From: a virus
DNA: 29,429 nt
Virus record (IMG/VR): IMGVR_UViG_3300033182_000953
Location: 1 to 29,429 of that record
Strand: one strand, 5' to 3'
The notes beneath the pieces were generated by a model. That model was given only the letters and a program-made list of their open reading frames with translations. It searched no databases and had not been told where the DNA came from. Position 1 is the first letter of the stretch. Each line of letters begins with the position of its first letter. The translations under genes were made by a program, and so were the position numbers. Shown piece after piece: positions 13,257-22,400 of the stretch.

Positions 13257-14434
13257 TGTCAGTAACAATAAAACTTAAAGAAACCAAAGGAACAGGTGTA
13301 TCTAAAGATAAAACAGGTTTAGTTACAGCTCAAAATCAAAATCTTTTTAACAAATTAAATGAAACAAATGAATTGTTCTATGAATTAGAACCACTTGAAG
13401 TTTTAAATGTTTGTTTACAAGAAGACGATTTACCACTAAATAATGAAACTGGTGAACCAGACTATACATATTATGGTGGCATTAGAGGTAGATTTTTAAT
13501 AAGTGAAGATAATTTAAATATAAGTAATTGTAAATTTTATAGACCATTAATGCCAGACATTCAAAGAGTTCCTGTAGCAGGAGAAGTAGTATATGGTTAT
13601 GTAGATGGTAGTAATAGATATTATTTAGGATTTGTTCATTTAAATAATTCAGTAACTAATATGGCAAGGCCAGGTATAAGTAACTTAACAGATAATTCTG
13701 CAAACATTCCTAATAGTACTGATACATGGCATAGGTCACCGATGGTGAATCCAGATAATTATAAACCTGGTTATTATTATAAAGAAAATTTAAATATACA
13801 ACGACCTGTAATGTTTGAAGGTGATACAATTGTTAATGGTAGACATGGACAAATAATTAGATTAGGTAGTAATCAAGTTGATGAAAAAGAATTATCACCA
13901 AGTATAAAAATCACTAATGGTTTTACAGGATTAATTGGTGATAACCTAAGTTCTGAATATCCTAACACAGATTTAAGTTCTATCAATATGACTTTTAATG
14001 AAAAGATAAATATTGAACTACCAATGGAACCAAAAAAAATTCAAGATATTATAGATTATGATAAATCACAAATACAAATTCGTAGTGATAGATTAATATT
14101 TACTTCACGAGATGATAGTATTGGATTATACTCAAACAATAATGTAGAGATAAGTTCAGTAAATGAGATTTATATTGATACACCTAACTTAAGTATAACA
14201 CATGACTCAACAAAGATAGGTAGTAGAGATGCACAAGAACCACAAGTATTGGGACAGACTTTATATGATAAGTTGGAAGCCTTAGTAACTGCAATTGGTG
14301 GTGTTACTGGTATACCAACACCAACAGGCCCAACACCAGGACCTGTAAGTGCAGCTCCTAATTGGAGTTCAGTAACATCTGCATTAAGTGCAGTCAAAGA
14401 TGCATTAAGTGAGAAACATAGAATTGATAAATAA
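13256..14434 (+). CDS. Baseplate spike/hub protein, gp5/VgrG OB-fold type
   Basis: This 392-residue product combines a central OB-fold-like segment (residues about 90-130, PLMPDIQRVPVAGEVVYGYV then NRYYLGFVHLN) with a C-terminal stretch of short beta-repeats (SIGLYSNNNVEISSVNEIYI, then DTPNLSIT). This is the pattern of contractile-tail spikes, in which the OB domain sits on the hub and the beta-helix forms the membrane-piercing needle. T4 gp5 carries an inserted lysozyme; none is seen here. A Pro/Gly-rich segment (IPTPTGPTPGPVSAAPNW) and a charged tail follow. It starts inside the upstream stop codon and is followed by small structural genes and gp25. The spike assignment is an inference from sequence pattern and context. 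Confidence 0.6.
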   Translation: MSVTIKLKETKGTGVSKDKTGLVTAQNQNLFNKLNETNELFYELEPLEVLNVCLQEDDLPLNNETGEPDYTYYGGIRGRFLISEDNLNISNCKFYRPLMPDIQRVPVAGEVVYGYVDGSNRYYLGFVHLNNSVTNMARPGISNLTDNSANIPNSTDTWHRSPMVNPDNYKPGYYYKENLNIQRPVMFEGDTIVNGRHGQIIRLGSNQVDEKELSPSIKITNGFTGLIGDNLSSEYPNTDLSSINMTFNEKINIELPMEPKKIQDIIDYDKSQIQIRSDRLIFTSRDDSIGLYSNNNVEISSVNEIYIDTPNLSITHDSTKIGSRDAQEPQVLGQTLYDKLEALVTAIGGVTGIPTPTGPTPGPVSAAPNWSSVTSALSAVKDALSEKHRIDK

Positions 14435-14868
14435 TGGCGTTTAATACATTACAAAACAATTACAGAAATAGAATGAACAATGGTCAGTTTTTCAACACTA
14501 CTGATGAATGTGCAGAGTTTATTGTAAATCAATATCACTCTACTATTACGAGTGGTGGTGGTGCATACAATCAAACACTTGGAAATAAAAATGTGATTTT
14601 AACACCAATGAAGGCAGGACTTAAATCACAATCCACATCAACATTACTGAGTGGTGTTGGTTTAGGATTAGTAACTTATTGGACAGGATTATCAAATGGA
14701 GTATTCACTACAATTGGTGGAACACCACCAACATCAACATGGGAAGATGATACCTTAGATGGATTTTTATCAAATGTAGGTGATTATTTTAAAGAACATT
14801 TAGATACGGTGATATTTACTAATATAAGTAGTGGTGCAACATTTAGTGGTGTATACACGGTTACATAA
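14434..14868 (+). CDS. Putative tail/baseplate structural protein, 144 aa
   Basis: The start overlaps the spike gene stop (TAATG). The N-terminus is helical (NTTDECAEFIVNQYHSTITS). The middle is Gly/Thr/Ser-rich with a hydrophobic stretch (LLSGVGLGLVTYWTGLSNGV), and the protein ends in beta-like FTNISSGATFSGVYTV. I recognise no family. Its position between spike and gp25 suggests a baseplate hub or cap component. Codon use matches the neighbours. Confidence 0.55.
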   Translation: MAFNTLQNNYRNRMNNGQFFNTTDECAEFIVNQYHSTITSGGGAYNQTLGNKNVILTPMKAGLKSQSTSTLLSGVGLGLVTYWTGLSNGVFTTIGGTPPTSTWEDDTLDGFLSNVGDYFKEHLDTVIFTNISSGATFSGVYTVT

Positions 14869-14880
14869 AGGAGTAATAAA

Positions 14881-15354
14881 ATGAAAAAACAAGAACTAAT
14901 AAAAATAATAGAATTAGTAGTTCGTAAAGAAGTTAAAAAACAAGTTAACGAGATATTTATAAAGGAGAACAAACAATCTCTTAAGTCTCTCGCAAAAGAA
15001 ACCATACAACAAAAACCTAAACCTGTTGTAAAAAAGGAAAAGGTTACCTACACATCAAATGATTCATTGAATGATATCTTGAATGAAACGGTAGGCTTAT
15101 CCAAAGGTGATACCGAAGAGTATCCAACATTGGGTGGTGGTGTATTTGATTCAAGTAGAGTATCAGAGTTGTTAGGTTATGGTGATACAATGAGAGCAGG
15201 TGGTGATAAAGAAACTCAAAGAAATATAAATGCTGCGATAACTATGAAAGAAGCAGGAGTTTCTTCTGAACAAGTACCTGAATCTTTAGTGAATGCATTA
15301 ACTCGTGATTATAGTGATTTAATGAAACACGATAAGTTCAAAGGGAAAAAATAA
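14881..15354 (+). CDS. Structural-block protein with basic coiled coil, 157 aa
   Basis: AAAGGAG precedes ATG 14881. Residues 1-45 form a highly charged helix (ELIKIIELVVRKEVKKQVNE and on), then a linker rich in Lys and Pro (QQKPKPVVKKEKVTYTSNDS). The second half contains GDTEEYPTLGGGVFDSSRVS and a final helical stretch ending KHDKFKGKK. Proteins of this layout are frequent between spike and wedge genes of marine myoviruses and remain uncharacterised. Possibly an assembly chaperone or scaffold-like factor. Confidence 0.6.
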   Translation: MKKQELIKIIELVVRKEVKKQVNEIFIKENKQSLKSLAKETIQQKPKPVVKKEKVTYTSNDSLNDILNETVGLSKGDTEEYPTLGGGVFDSSRVSELLGYGDTMRAGGDKETQRNINAAITMKEAGVSSEQVPESLVNALTRDYSDLMKHDKFKGKK

Positions 15355-15357
15355 TAA

Positions 15358-15777
15358 ATGAGTGTAAGAGCAACAGATAAAAATCCTGATAAGTTTATTG
15401 GATTAAGTTTTCCATTAACAAGTAATTTGTTTTCAACTTTCAATCAAAGTAAAACATTATTGGAACAAACTAAATCTAATCTTAGAAATTTATTATTAAC
15501 ATCAAAAGGTGAAAGACCATTTCAACCAGAGTTTGGTTCTGATTTAACTGATTTATTATTTGAACCTATTATTGATAATCTGGATGATAGAATTGAAGAA
15601 ACCATAAGAGATGCCATAGATAATTGGTTACCATATGTAAATGTTTCTAATGTGTTTGTTGTTCAAGACCAAGGTAATCCTAATTTAATACAAGTACAAT
15701 TGGAGTATTTTATAGAGACTGATAGAGAATCTTTGGAGAGTGTTACATTTAATTTTAATAGAAGTATTGGAGAATAA
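15358..15777 (+). CDS. gp25: Baseplate wedge protein gp25-like
   Basis: This 139-residue product matches the GPW/gp25 family. The N-terminal FIGLSFPLTSN is followed by a helix SKTLLEQTKSNLRNLLLTSK, the hallmark GERPFQPEFGSDLTDLLFEP (residues 52-71), the helix RIEETIRDAIDNWLP, and a beta hairpin IQVQLEYFI. In T4, gp25 joins wedges to the central hub at the sheath-binding face of the baseplate. The gene sits three bases after its neighbour and three before gp6, the same order as other contractile systems. The lysozyme name sometimes attached to the family is not supported here. Confidence 0.92.
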   Translation: MSVRATDKNPDKFIGLSFPLTSNLFSTFNQSKTLLEQTKSNLRNLLLTSKGERPFQPEFGSDLTDLLFEPIIDNLDDRIEETIRDAIDNWLPYVNVSNVFVVQDQGNPNLIQVQLEYFIETDRESLESVTFNFNRSIGE

Positions 15778-15779
15778 AG

Positions 15780-17756
15780 ATGCCTGATTATGGTACAAAT
15801 AAAAAAATAATTAGTAAGGAAGTTTCTTATCTTGGTAGAGACTTTTCTTCAATAAGACAGAACTTGATTGAGTTTGCTAAATCATATTTTCCAAACACAT
15901 ATAATGACTTCAATGAATCAGACCCTGGTATGATGTTTATTGAAATGGCATCTTATGTTGGTGATGTTTTAAATTTCTATGTTGATAATCAATTTAGAGA
16001 AACATTAATTTTACAATCAGAAGAAAAGAAAAATATTTATGAGATTGCACAATCATTAGGATACAAACCAAAAACCGCTTCACCTGCAAGTGCAGAAATA
16101 AATATATCAATGAATGTTCCTGCAAAACAAAATAGTAGTGGGACTTATATACCAGACTTATCTTATAGTGGTGTGGTATCATCAAATAGTATATTGAGTT
16201 CAACAAGTGGTGTAGAGTTTACTTTATTAGATGATGTTAATTTTAAAGTATCAAGTTCATTAGACCCACTTATTGTAGAGGTGGTAGAACCAAGTTCAGG
16301 AGTTGTTCCTACAGAATTTAAATTGACTAAAAAATCAATTGTAAAAAGTGGTAAAAGAAAATCAGAAACTTTTACATTTAGTAGTGCAAAGAAATTTGAT
16401 AAACTTGTTTTATCAGAACCTAATGTTACTGAGATTATTTCTGTTACAGATAGTGATAGTAATAAGTGGTATCAAGTACCTTATCTTGCACAAGATACCG
16501 TATTTGAAGATGAAGAAAATTCTTCAACTAATGACCCAAATCTTTCACAATTTCAAAATGACACACCCTATTTATTAAAACTTATTAAAACATCAAGAAG
16601 ATTTACAACTAAGGTTAGAGGTGAAGATTTAAAAACAGAATTACTTTTTGGTAGTGGTGTGAGTGACAATCCAGACGAAGTAATTATTCCAAATCCAGAT
16701 AATGTTGGTTCATCTTTAGGTACAGGAGTTTCTAAAATTGATGAAACATTTGACCCAAGTAACTTTTTAAAAACAAAAACATTTGGACTTGCACCAAGTA
16801 ACACAACACTAACCGTAGTTTACAATCATGGTGGTGCAGTTGAACATAATGTGATATCAGATTCAATTACAAATCAAAATGATGTTACATTTACAATATC
16901 TGCAGATAATTTAGATTCAACTAAAAAATCTACCGCAGAAGAAAGTTTAACTTTTACAAATCCAAAACCAGCAAGTGGTGGTAGTGGTGAAGAACCAATT
17001 GAGTCAATTAGATTAAATGCAGCATCAACATTTAATGCACAAGGTCGTTCTGTAACTCAAAAAGATTATATTACAAGAGTTTATTCATTACCACAAAAGT
17101 ATGGAAATATTGCGAAATGTTTTATTGTACAAGATGAACAATTACATCAACAAACTCAAAAGGTAGTTGATTCAACAACAGGTGAAGTTGTAGACCAAGT
17201 TAATGTTAGTATAAATCCAAATCCATTAGCATTGAATATGTATATTCTTGGATACGATTCAAACAAAAAGTTAACGAGTGTTAATAGAGCAGTTAAAGAA
17301 AATTTAAGAATTTATCTATCACAATATAGAATGGTGACAGATGCAATAAACATTAAAAGTGGGTACATTATTAATATTGGTGTTAGGTTTAATATAATTA
17401 CAAAAAGAGGATATAATAAAAATGATGTATTGTTCAGAGCTATTCAAAAAGTAAAAGATTACTTTAATATTGATAAATGGCAAATGGGACAACCAATCGT
17501 ATTGAGTGATATTGCATATCAAATTTCATTAACTGAAGGTGTGGCAAGTATTGTTCCACCTGATGTTAATAATCCAAACAAAGATATAGTTGTGATAGAA
17601 AATAAACATTTAGTTGCAGATGGATATAGTGGTAATATTTATGATATAAACTCTGCCACAAGAGATGGGGTTTTATATCCATCAAAAGACCCAAGTTGTT
17701 TTGAAGTAAAATATCCAAATTCAGATATTGAAGCTAGAGTAGTAGGAGACTTTTAA
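15780..17756 (+). CDS. gp6: Baseplate wedge protein gp6-like
   Basis: This 658-residue product starts three bases after gp25. The N-terminus has the gp6/Baseplate_J-type signature: LGRDFSSIRQNLIEFAKSYF, then DFNESDPGMMFIEMASYVGD, then a helix with YVDNQFRETLI and a turn GYKPKTASPAS (residues about 19-105). The middle is beta-rich with long insertions. The C-terminal third (SVTQKDYITRVYSLPQKYGN to the end) resembles the J-like domain of contractile tails, which dimerises to form the wedge ring. T4 gp6 is 660 residues, so the length fits well. The stop overlaps the next start (TAATG). Confidence 0.92.
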   Translation: MPDYGTNKKIISKEVSYLGRDFSSIRQNLIEFAKSYFPNTYNDFNESDPGMMFIEMASYVGDVLNFYVDNQFRETLILQSEEKKNIYEIAQSLGYKPKTASPASAEINISMNVPAKQNSSGTYIPDLSYSGVVSSNSILSSTSGVEFTLLDDVNFKVSSSLDPLIVEVVEPSSGVVPTEFKLTKKSIVKSGKRKSETFTFSSAKKFDKLVLSEPNVTEIISVTDSDSNKWYQVPYLAQDTVFEDEENSSTNDPNLSQFQNDTPYLLKLIKTSRRFTTKVRGEDLKTELLFGSGVSDNPDEVIIPNPDNVGSSLGTGVSKIDETFDPSNFLKTKTFGLAPSNTTLTVVYNHGGAVEHNVISDSITNQNDVTFTISADNLDSTKKSTAEESLTFTNPKPASGGSGEEPIESIRLNAASTFNAQGRSVTQKDYITRVYSLPQKYGNIAKCFIVQDEQLHQQTQKVVDSTTGEVVDQVNVSINPNPLALNMYILGYDSNKKLTSVNRAVKENLRIYLSQYRMVTDAINIKSGYIINIGVRFNIITKRGYNKNDVLFRAIQKVKDYFNIDKWQMGQPIVLSDIAYQISLTEGVASIVPPDVNNPNKDIVVIENKHLVADGYSGNIYDINSATRDGVLYPSKDPSCFEVKYPNSDIEARVVGDF

Positions 17757-18931
17757 TGCATTATTTTGAATATATAAAAAGAGATACAACAATTTATTCT
17801 GGTGGTATAACTGCATCATTAAACTCAGGTCATGATGAAATACTTGAAGTTGTTAAAGAGGTAAGTAACGATAGTAGTACGATTAATATTTCTCGTATAT
17901 TGTTAAGTGCAGACTATTCTTATATCTCACAATCAATTCAAGATGGTAAAATACCAACCACTGCAAAATTTTATTTAAATTTATATGATGCAGGTTCAAA
18001 AGATATTGAGGCAGAACAAAAACTACATATCTATATGATTAGTGGTAGTTGGAAAAGTGGTACTGGTAAAAAGTTTGATAGTCCTGTAACAGAGGATGGT
18101 GCATCATTTAAATATAGAGACCAAGAAAGAGAACTACCTTGGGTTACAGGTTCAGTATTAACTGATGGTGGTTCATGGTTTACTGGTTCACAAGATTCAT
18201 ATTCACAATATAATATAAGTCAATCTTATGATTTAACCTATGATAAAAGAGATGTTAGATTTGATGTAACTGATATGGTTAGAAATCATATATTCTCAAG
18301 TTCTATTTATCCAAATAATGGATTTATAATTAAACGAGAATCTACAGGTTCATATGGAACGACTTACTCTTATAGTGGAGACACTAATTCAGATGAAGGT
18401 GGAACATCAAGACTTGGAACTTTACAATTCTTCTCAAGAGAAACACATACAATTTATCCACCATCATTAGAAGTTGTTTGGGATGACTCAAAGTGGACAA
18501 CAGGAAGTTTAGCACAACTTACAGGTAGTGCATTAGATGATACCGTAATTTATTTTAAAGGTATAAGAGAAGAATATTTAGAAAAATCAATATCAAGATT
18601 TAGATTAGTGGGTAGACCAAGATACAATGATAGAGTGTTTGGAACAACACCCGAAGGTCTTACCGTAAGAACATTACCAAGTGGTTCAACTTACTATTCA
18701 ATTAAAGATTCTGTAACTGAAGAAACAATCGTACCATTCGGTACAGGTTCAGTTGTGAGTTGTGATGGTACTGGTAATTACTTTAATTTAAGAATGGATA
18801 GTTTCCAAACAGAGAGACATTACGATATACATATTAAAGTAGTTAGTGGTAGTGGAACCGTAGATGAATTGATAAATTACTATAGTGACCCAGCATGGTC
18901 ATTCAAGGTTGTAAGAAACATTGAGAGATAA
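17756..18931 (+). CDS. Virion protein with DNRLRE-like jelly-roll pattern
   Basis: The start overlaps gp6 (TAATG). The protein has 391 residues. Its N-terminal half has the pattern of DNRLRE-type beta sandwiches: DTTIYSG, then a strand ISRILLSADYS, then KFYLNLYDAGS, then a GSWKSGTGK turn, and the strand DVRFDVTDMVRNH (about 165-178). Such modules occur in secreted and virion proteins. The second half is Ser/Gly/Thr-rich beta structure ending WSFKVVRNIER. The position is that of T4 gp7/gp8, so a peripheral wedge or fibre-attachment role is likely but not proven. Confidence 0.55.
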   Translation: MHYFEYIKRDTTIYSGGITASLNSGHDEILEVVKEVSNDSSTINISRILLSADYSYISQSIQDGKIPTTAKFYLNLYDAGSKDIEAEQKLHIYMISGSWKSGTGKKFDSPVTEDGASFKYRDQERELPWVTGSVLTDGGSWFTGSQDSYSQYNISQSYDLTYDKRDVRFDVTDMVRNHIFSSSIYPNNGFIIKRESTGSYGTTYSYSGDTNSDEGGTSRLGTLQFFSRETHTIYPPSLEVVWDDSKWTTGSLAQLTGSALDDTVIYFKGIREEYLEKSISRFRLVGRPRYNDRVFGTTPEGLTVRTLPSGSTYYSIKDSVTEETIVPFGTGSVVSCDGTGNYFNLRMDSFQTERHYDIHIKVVSGSGTVDELINYYSDPAWSFKVVRNIER

Positions 18932-18933
18932 CA

Positions 18934-19440
18934 ATGCCATATACAAAAGATGAGGCAATAAAAAATTCCGAATTATACGATAGAATTGTTAATGAGGAAC
19001 GAATAGCCTTAAATCGTGAAATAGAAACCAATAGAGAACTTATGAGAATAAGTGGTTCTTATGATGCCACAAAACCATTGAGAGATGGTAATGGTGTGAT
19101 ATTATCCTATGAAGACCCAGATAATCTTGGAAATGCAGTTGATAAAATTTATCAATATGTTCGTGTTATCAATCAACAACAATTTTTTAACGATGAGAAA
19201 TTACCAGATATAGATAAAGAAAGGGAGTTTAAAACTTTTATTTTTGAACAATTTTTTGAATACTATACTTCTGGTAGAGTAATACGACCAAGACCTGATG
19301 AGGAAATTTCTTTTAACCCACCACCAAACTTACCAGAACCTGATGAAGAATCAATAGGTGGTAGAGATGATACTTTTGGTCAACCTGAAACACCATCTGG
19401 TTATCAACCAAGAATTCCATTAAAAGAGCATTTACAATAA
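18934..19440 (+). CDS. Putative baseplate protein with Pro-rich C-terminus, 168 aa
   Basis: It starts two bases after the upstream gene. The N-terminal 110 residues are helical and charged (NSELYDRIVNEERIALNREI and on). Residues about 125-168 are a Pro/Glu/Asp linker-like tail (FNPPPNLPEPDEESIGGRDD, then PETPSGYQPRIPL). A similar proline-rich acidic segment occurs in the next protein before its Hint domain, so the two may share a linker style. No family recognised; a structural role is inferred from position. Confidence 0.55.
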   Translation: MPYTKDEAIKNSELYDRIVNEERIALNREIETNRELMRISGSYDATKPLRDGNGVILSYEDPDNLGNAVDKIYQYVRVINQQQFFNDEKLPDIDKEREFKTFIFEQFFEYYTSGRVIRPRPDEEISFNPPPNLPEPDEESIGGRDDTFGQPETPSGYQPRIPLKEHLQ

Positions 19441-19448
19441 GGTAAGTA

Positions 19449-22400
19449 ATGGCAGAATACGGATTTAATAAACAAGAGAAAGAACAATATTATAAACCTG
19501 AAAGGGTGTATAGTAGTTTTGGAAGAGATAGTGGAGACTATATTGTCTTAGAGGTTTACCAAAATGATGAACTTGTGCTCACAGATAAATTTAATCCTGA
19601 TATCAATGCAACTGGATTTTTAGATTTAAATATAGGACAACATTTAAGAGATAATGGATTATCTGATGGTGAGTATATTGTACAATATAGATTTTTAAGA
19701 AAATTAGCAGGTAGAGACCATTTAGTAATGGTAAATGGAAATGGTGAATTATATGCAGGTAAAGTTATCACAAGAAATATAAATGATGAAACAAGATATT
19801 ATACTGCACCACCACCAAATGCATCTGCACAATCCTTAACAGATAATCCACCACAAGAATTATTCATACGAGATTTAAAATATTCAATTGATAAAATTAG
19901 TGGTGATAGGACAGAAGTCGTAGTTAAAACACAAGATTTTAAAAACCGAACATATCATAGAAACTTTAGAGAAATGAATACTATAGTGAAGTATCAACCA
20001 TTTCTTACTGCAGATAGTGGAGCAAATGGTTCTATTAAGTTTGATGAGAATCAACCAGGAGTATTAGTAGCAAATCTACAAGATAATGATAGAGGGTTTA
20101 CACAAAATATGGTTGGTGCAGAAATAAGAATACCAAGAATATTTGAAAAAACAATCACAAGGGAATATCTTGAATCAGTATTAACAGAAATACAGGTACC
20201 AGTAGAAGTACCACCTGATTTACCACCACCAAATCCTCCACCAAGTTATAATGACCCACCACCTGAACCAGACCCACCACCTGAACCAGACCCACCACAA
20301 GATGACCCACCTGAAGATGATGGTTGGAGTGATTTTGATTATGATGGAGTTTGTTTCCATCCTAATACAAAAGTAACATTAAGTAATGGTAGACAGATTC
20401 CAATCAAGATGATGAAGATTGGTATGAAAGTCAGAACTGATAAGGGTGTTGCAAGAGTAAAGAAAGTCATAAAGAGTGAAAGAGGTTTTGGTGACTTGAT
20501 GGTTAAGTATAAAAACCTTATTGTTACCGACCACCATCCAATCAGAACAAAAGATGGTTGGTTCATGTCAAGAGAGATTGGTAAAGTATATTATCAGAAA
20601 CCACCTTTTAAAGTATGGAACTTAGTATTAGATAAATACCATACAATTTTTGCAAACAATATAGTTGCAGCGACTCTTGGTAAATGGAAGACTACTGAGA
20701 CTAAACATTGGCAAGAAAGATTTCTTGAAGAGAGAAATAGATTTAGATGTGCACAAGCTGCATACATTGATGTTGATGCAACAGGTAATGCAGATTTAGG
20801 TGGAGGTGGTTCAGACCCATTTGCACCAGATAGTGGTGATAATTTGGGTATGTATGGTGCAAGCAATAATAACACATATCAAAATGAAGTTATTGTAGAT
20901 GATATAAATCAAGAGATTTTAGGACATGCAGAGATAGAACCTTTTAGAGAGTTTATTCTAAATACACCAGTACCTGAAGGAACACAAGATTTCACAACTG
21001 AGATTGTTGAAAGTTGGGTTACAAGATTTGAAGATGAGACATTTCATTTTGATTATGTTGCGACAATTACAGAAGTACTTGATTATAATAAAGTAAAAGT
21101 AAGTTTAACATACCAAGATGCTGCAGATAATGTTGGACATGACGGCCCAAGTGGTAGAGATTTAGACCATTATGGTTGGAATGTTTTATATGAGAAAAAC
21201 AATATAGAAAGATTTAAAACCTATATGGTTTGTGATAATGATTATTATTTAATCACAAATGAAAACAAAGAGTTTTTTGATTCTCAAAATGAAAAAAGAG
21301 TATTTAAATTAAAACAACCATTATCTGATGATACACAAGAATTAGATAAAGTATATTTTGTAGAGAAAAGACTACCATCTCATGTTGAGGTAGTTAGATT
21401 AATACCATTTATTGATGAAGACCCAGATGGATTGTTTTTACAATTACCTAATTTAAATTCAGTTGATAATCCTATAAACTTTAGGTCAACAAGATTAGAA
21501 ACACACAATACTTTATTAGGAAGTGATGATTTACTTAATAAAGATATTGAACGAAAATTAATAAGTGGTAGTTTATTAGATATACAAGTCAACACAGAAT
21601 TTAATAGAACATCAGTTGATTTAAATCAACAGAACGATGATATTGGTTTTGGTAATTTCATACATTACTCAAGTGCAGAAAGAAGAATAAGAAATTTTAA
21701 AAAGAAAATTGAGCTGATTGAAGGTTATACTAAAACAAGTCAATCATTAGAACCTATTTCATCTTCAGTAGATAAAATTACATCTGTTGAAAATCAAAGA
21801 CAACGAGTAATTAATTCTTTTGACCCGTTTGAACATTATATGTATTTTGAAAGTTCTTCTTATGTTAGTTCTTCTTTAGGACAATATCATTCAAATACAT
21901 GGCCAAAAACAAATTCATCTAAACCATATACATTATTACACTCTACAGGTTCCGAATCTGTAACTTGGTTTGATAATATGATATTAAGTTCATCAACATA
22001 TGACCATGAAAATCCTGATAGACTTGTGAATAATTTACCTTTACATGTGGTGGATGATTCTCAAAATAATCCATTCTTAGAATTTATGGATATGACAGGA
22101 CAACAATTTGATGAAATATGGACTTATACAAAACATCTAACAGATGTCAACAATAGGTCTGCGAATATTTCTGAGGGTATATCAAAAGATATTGCATCAG
22201 AATATGCAAGGTCACTTGGATTAGAACTTGTGAATGGTAATGACTTGATGATATTACCAGAATATCTTGAGGGTAAAAATCCTGATGGTTCTACAAAATA
22301 TGAATCACCACAAGAAAAAGTAACAGAAGAAATATGGAAAAGACTATTAAATAACTTACCTTTCTTTGTCAAATCAAAGGGTAGTGTGAGATGTCTAAAG

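Noticed and set aside
13256-14434. Tail lysozyme (full T4 gp5 homolog)
   Set aside because: No lysozyme catalytic pattern between the OB-like segment and the beta repeats; only the spike-like parts are supported.
20352-20681. Splicing intein
   Set aside because: The terminal His-Asn and following Cys/Ser/Thr are absent; the C-terminal block fits a Vint-type Hint domain, so protein splicing is not supported.
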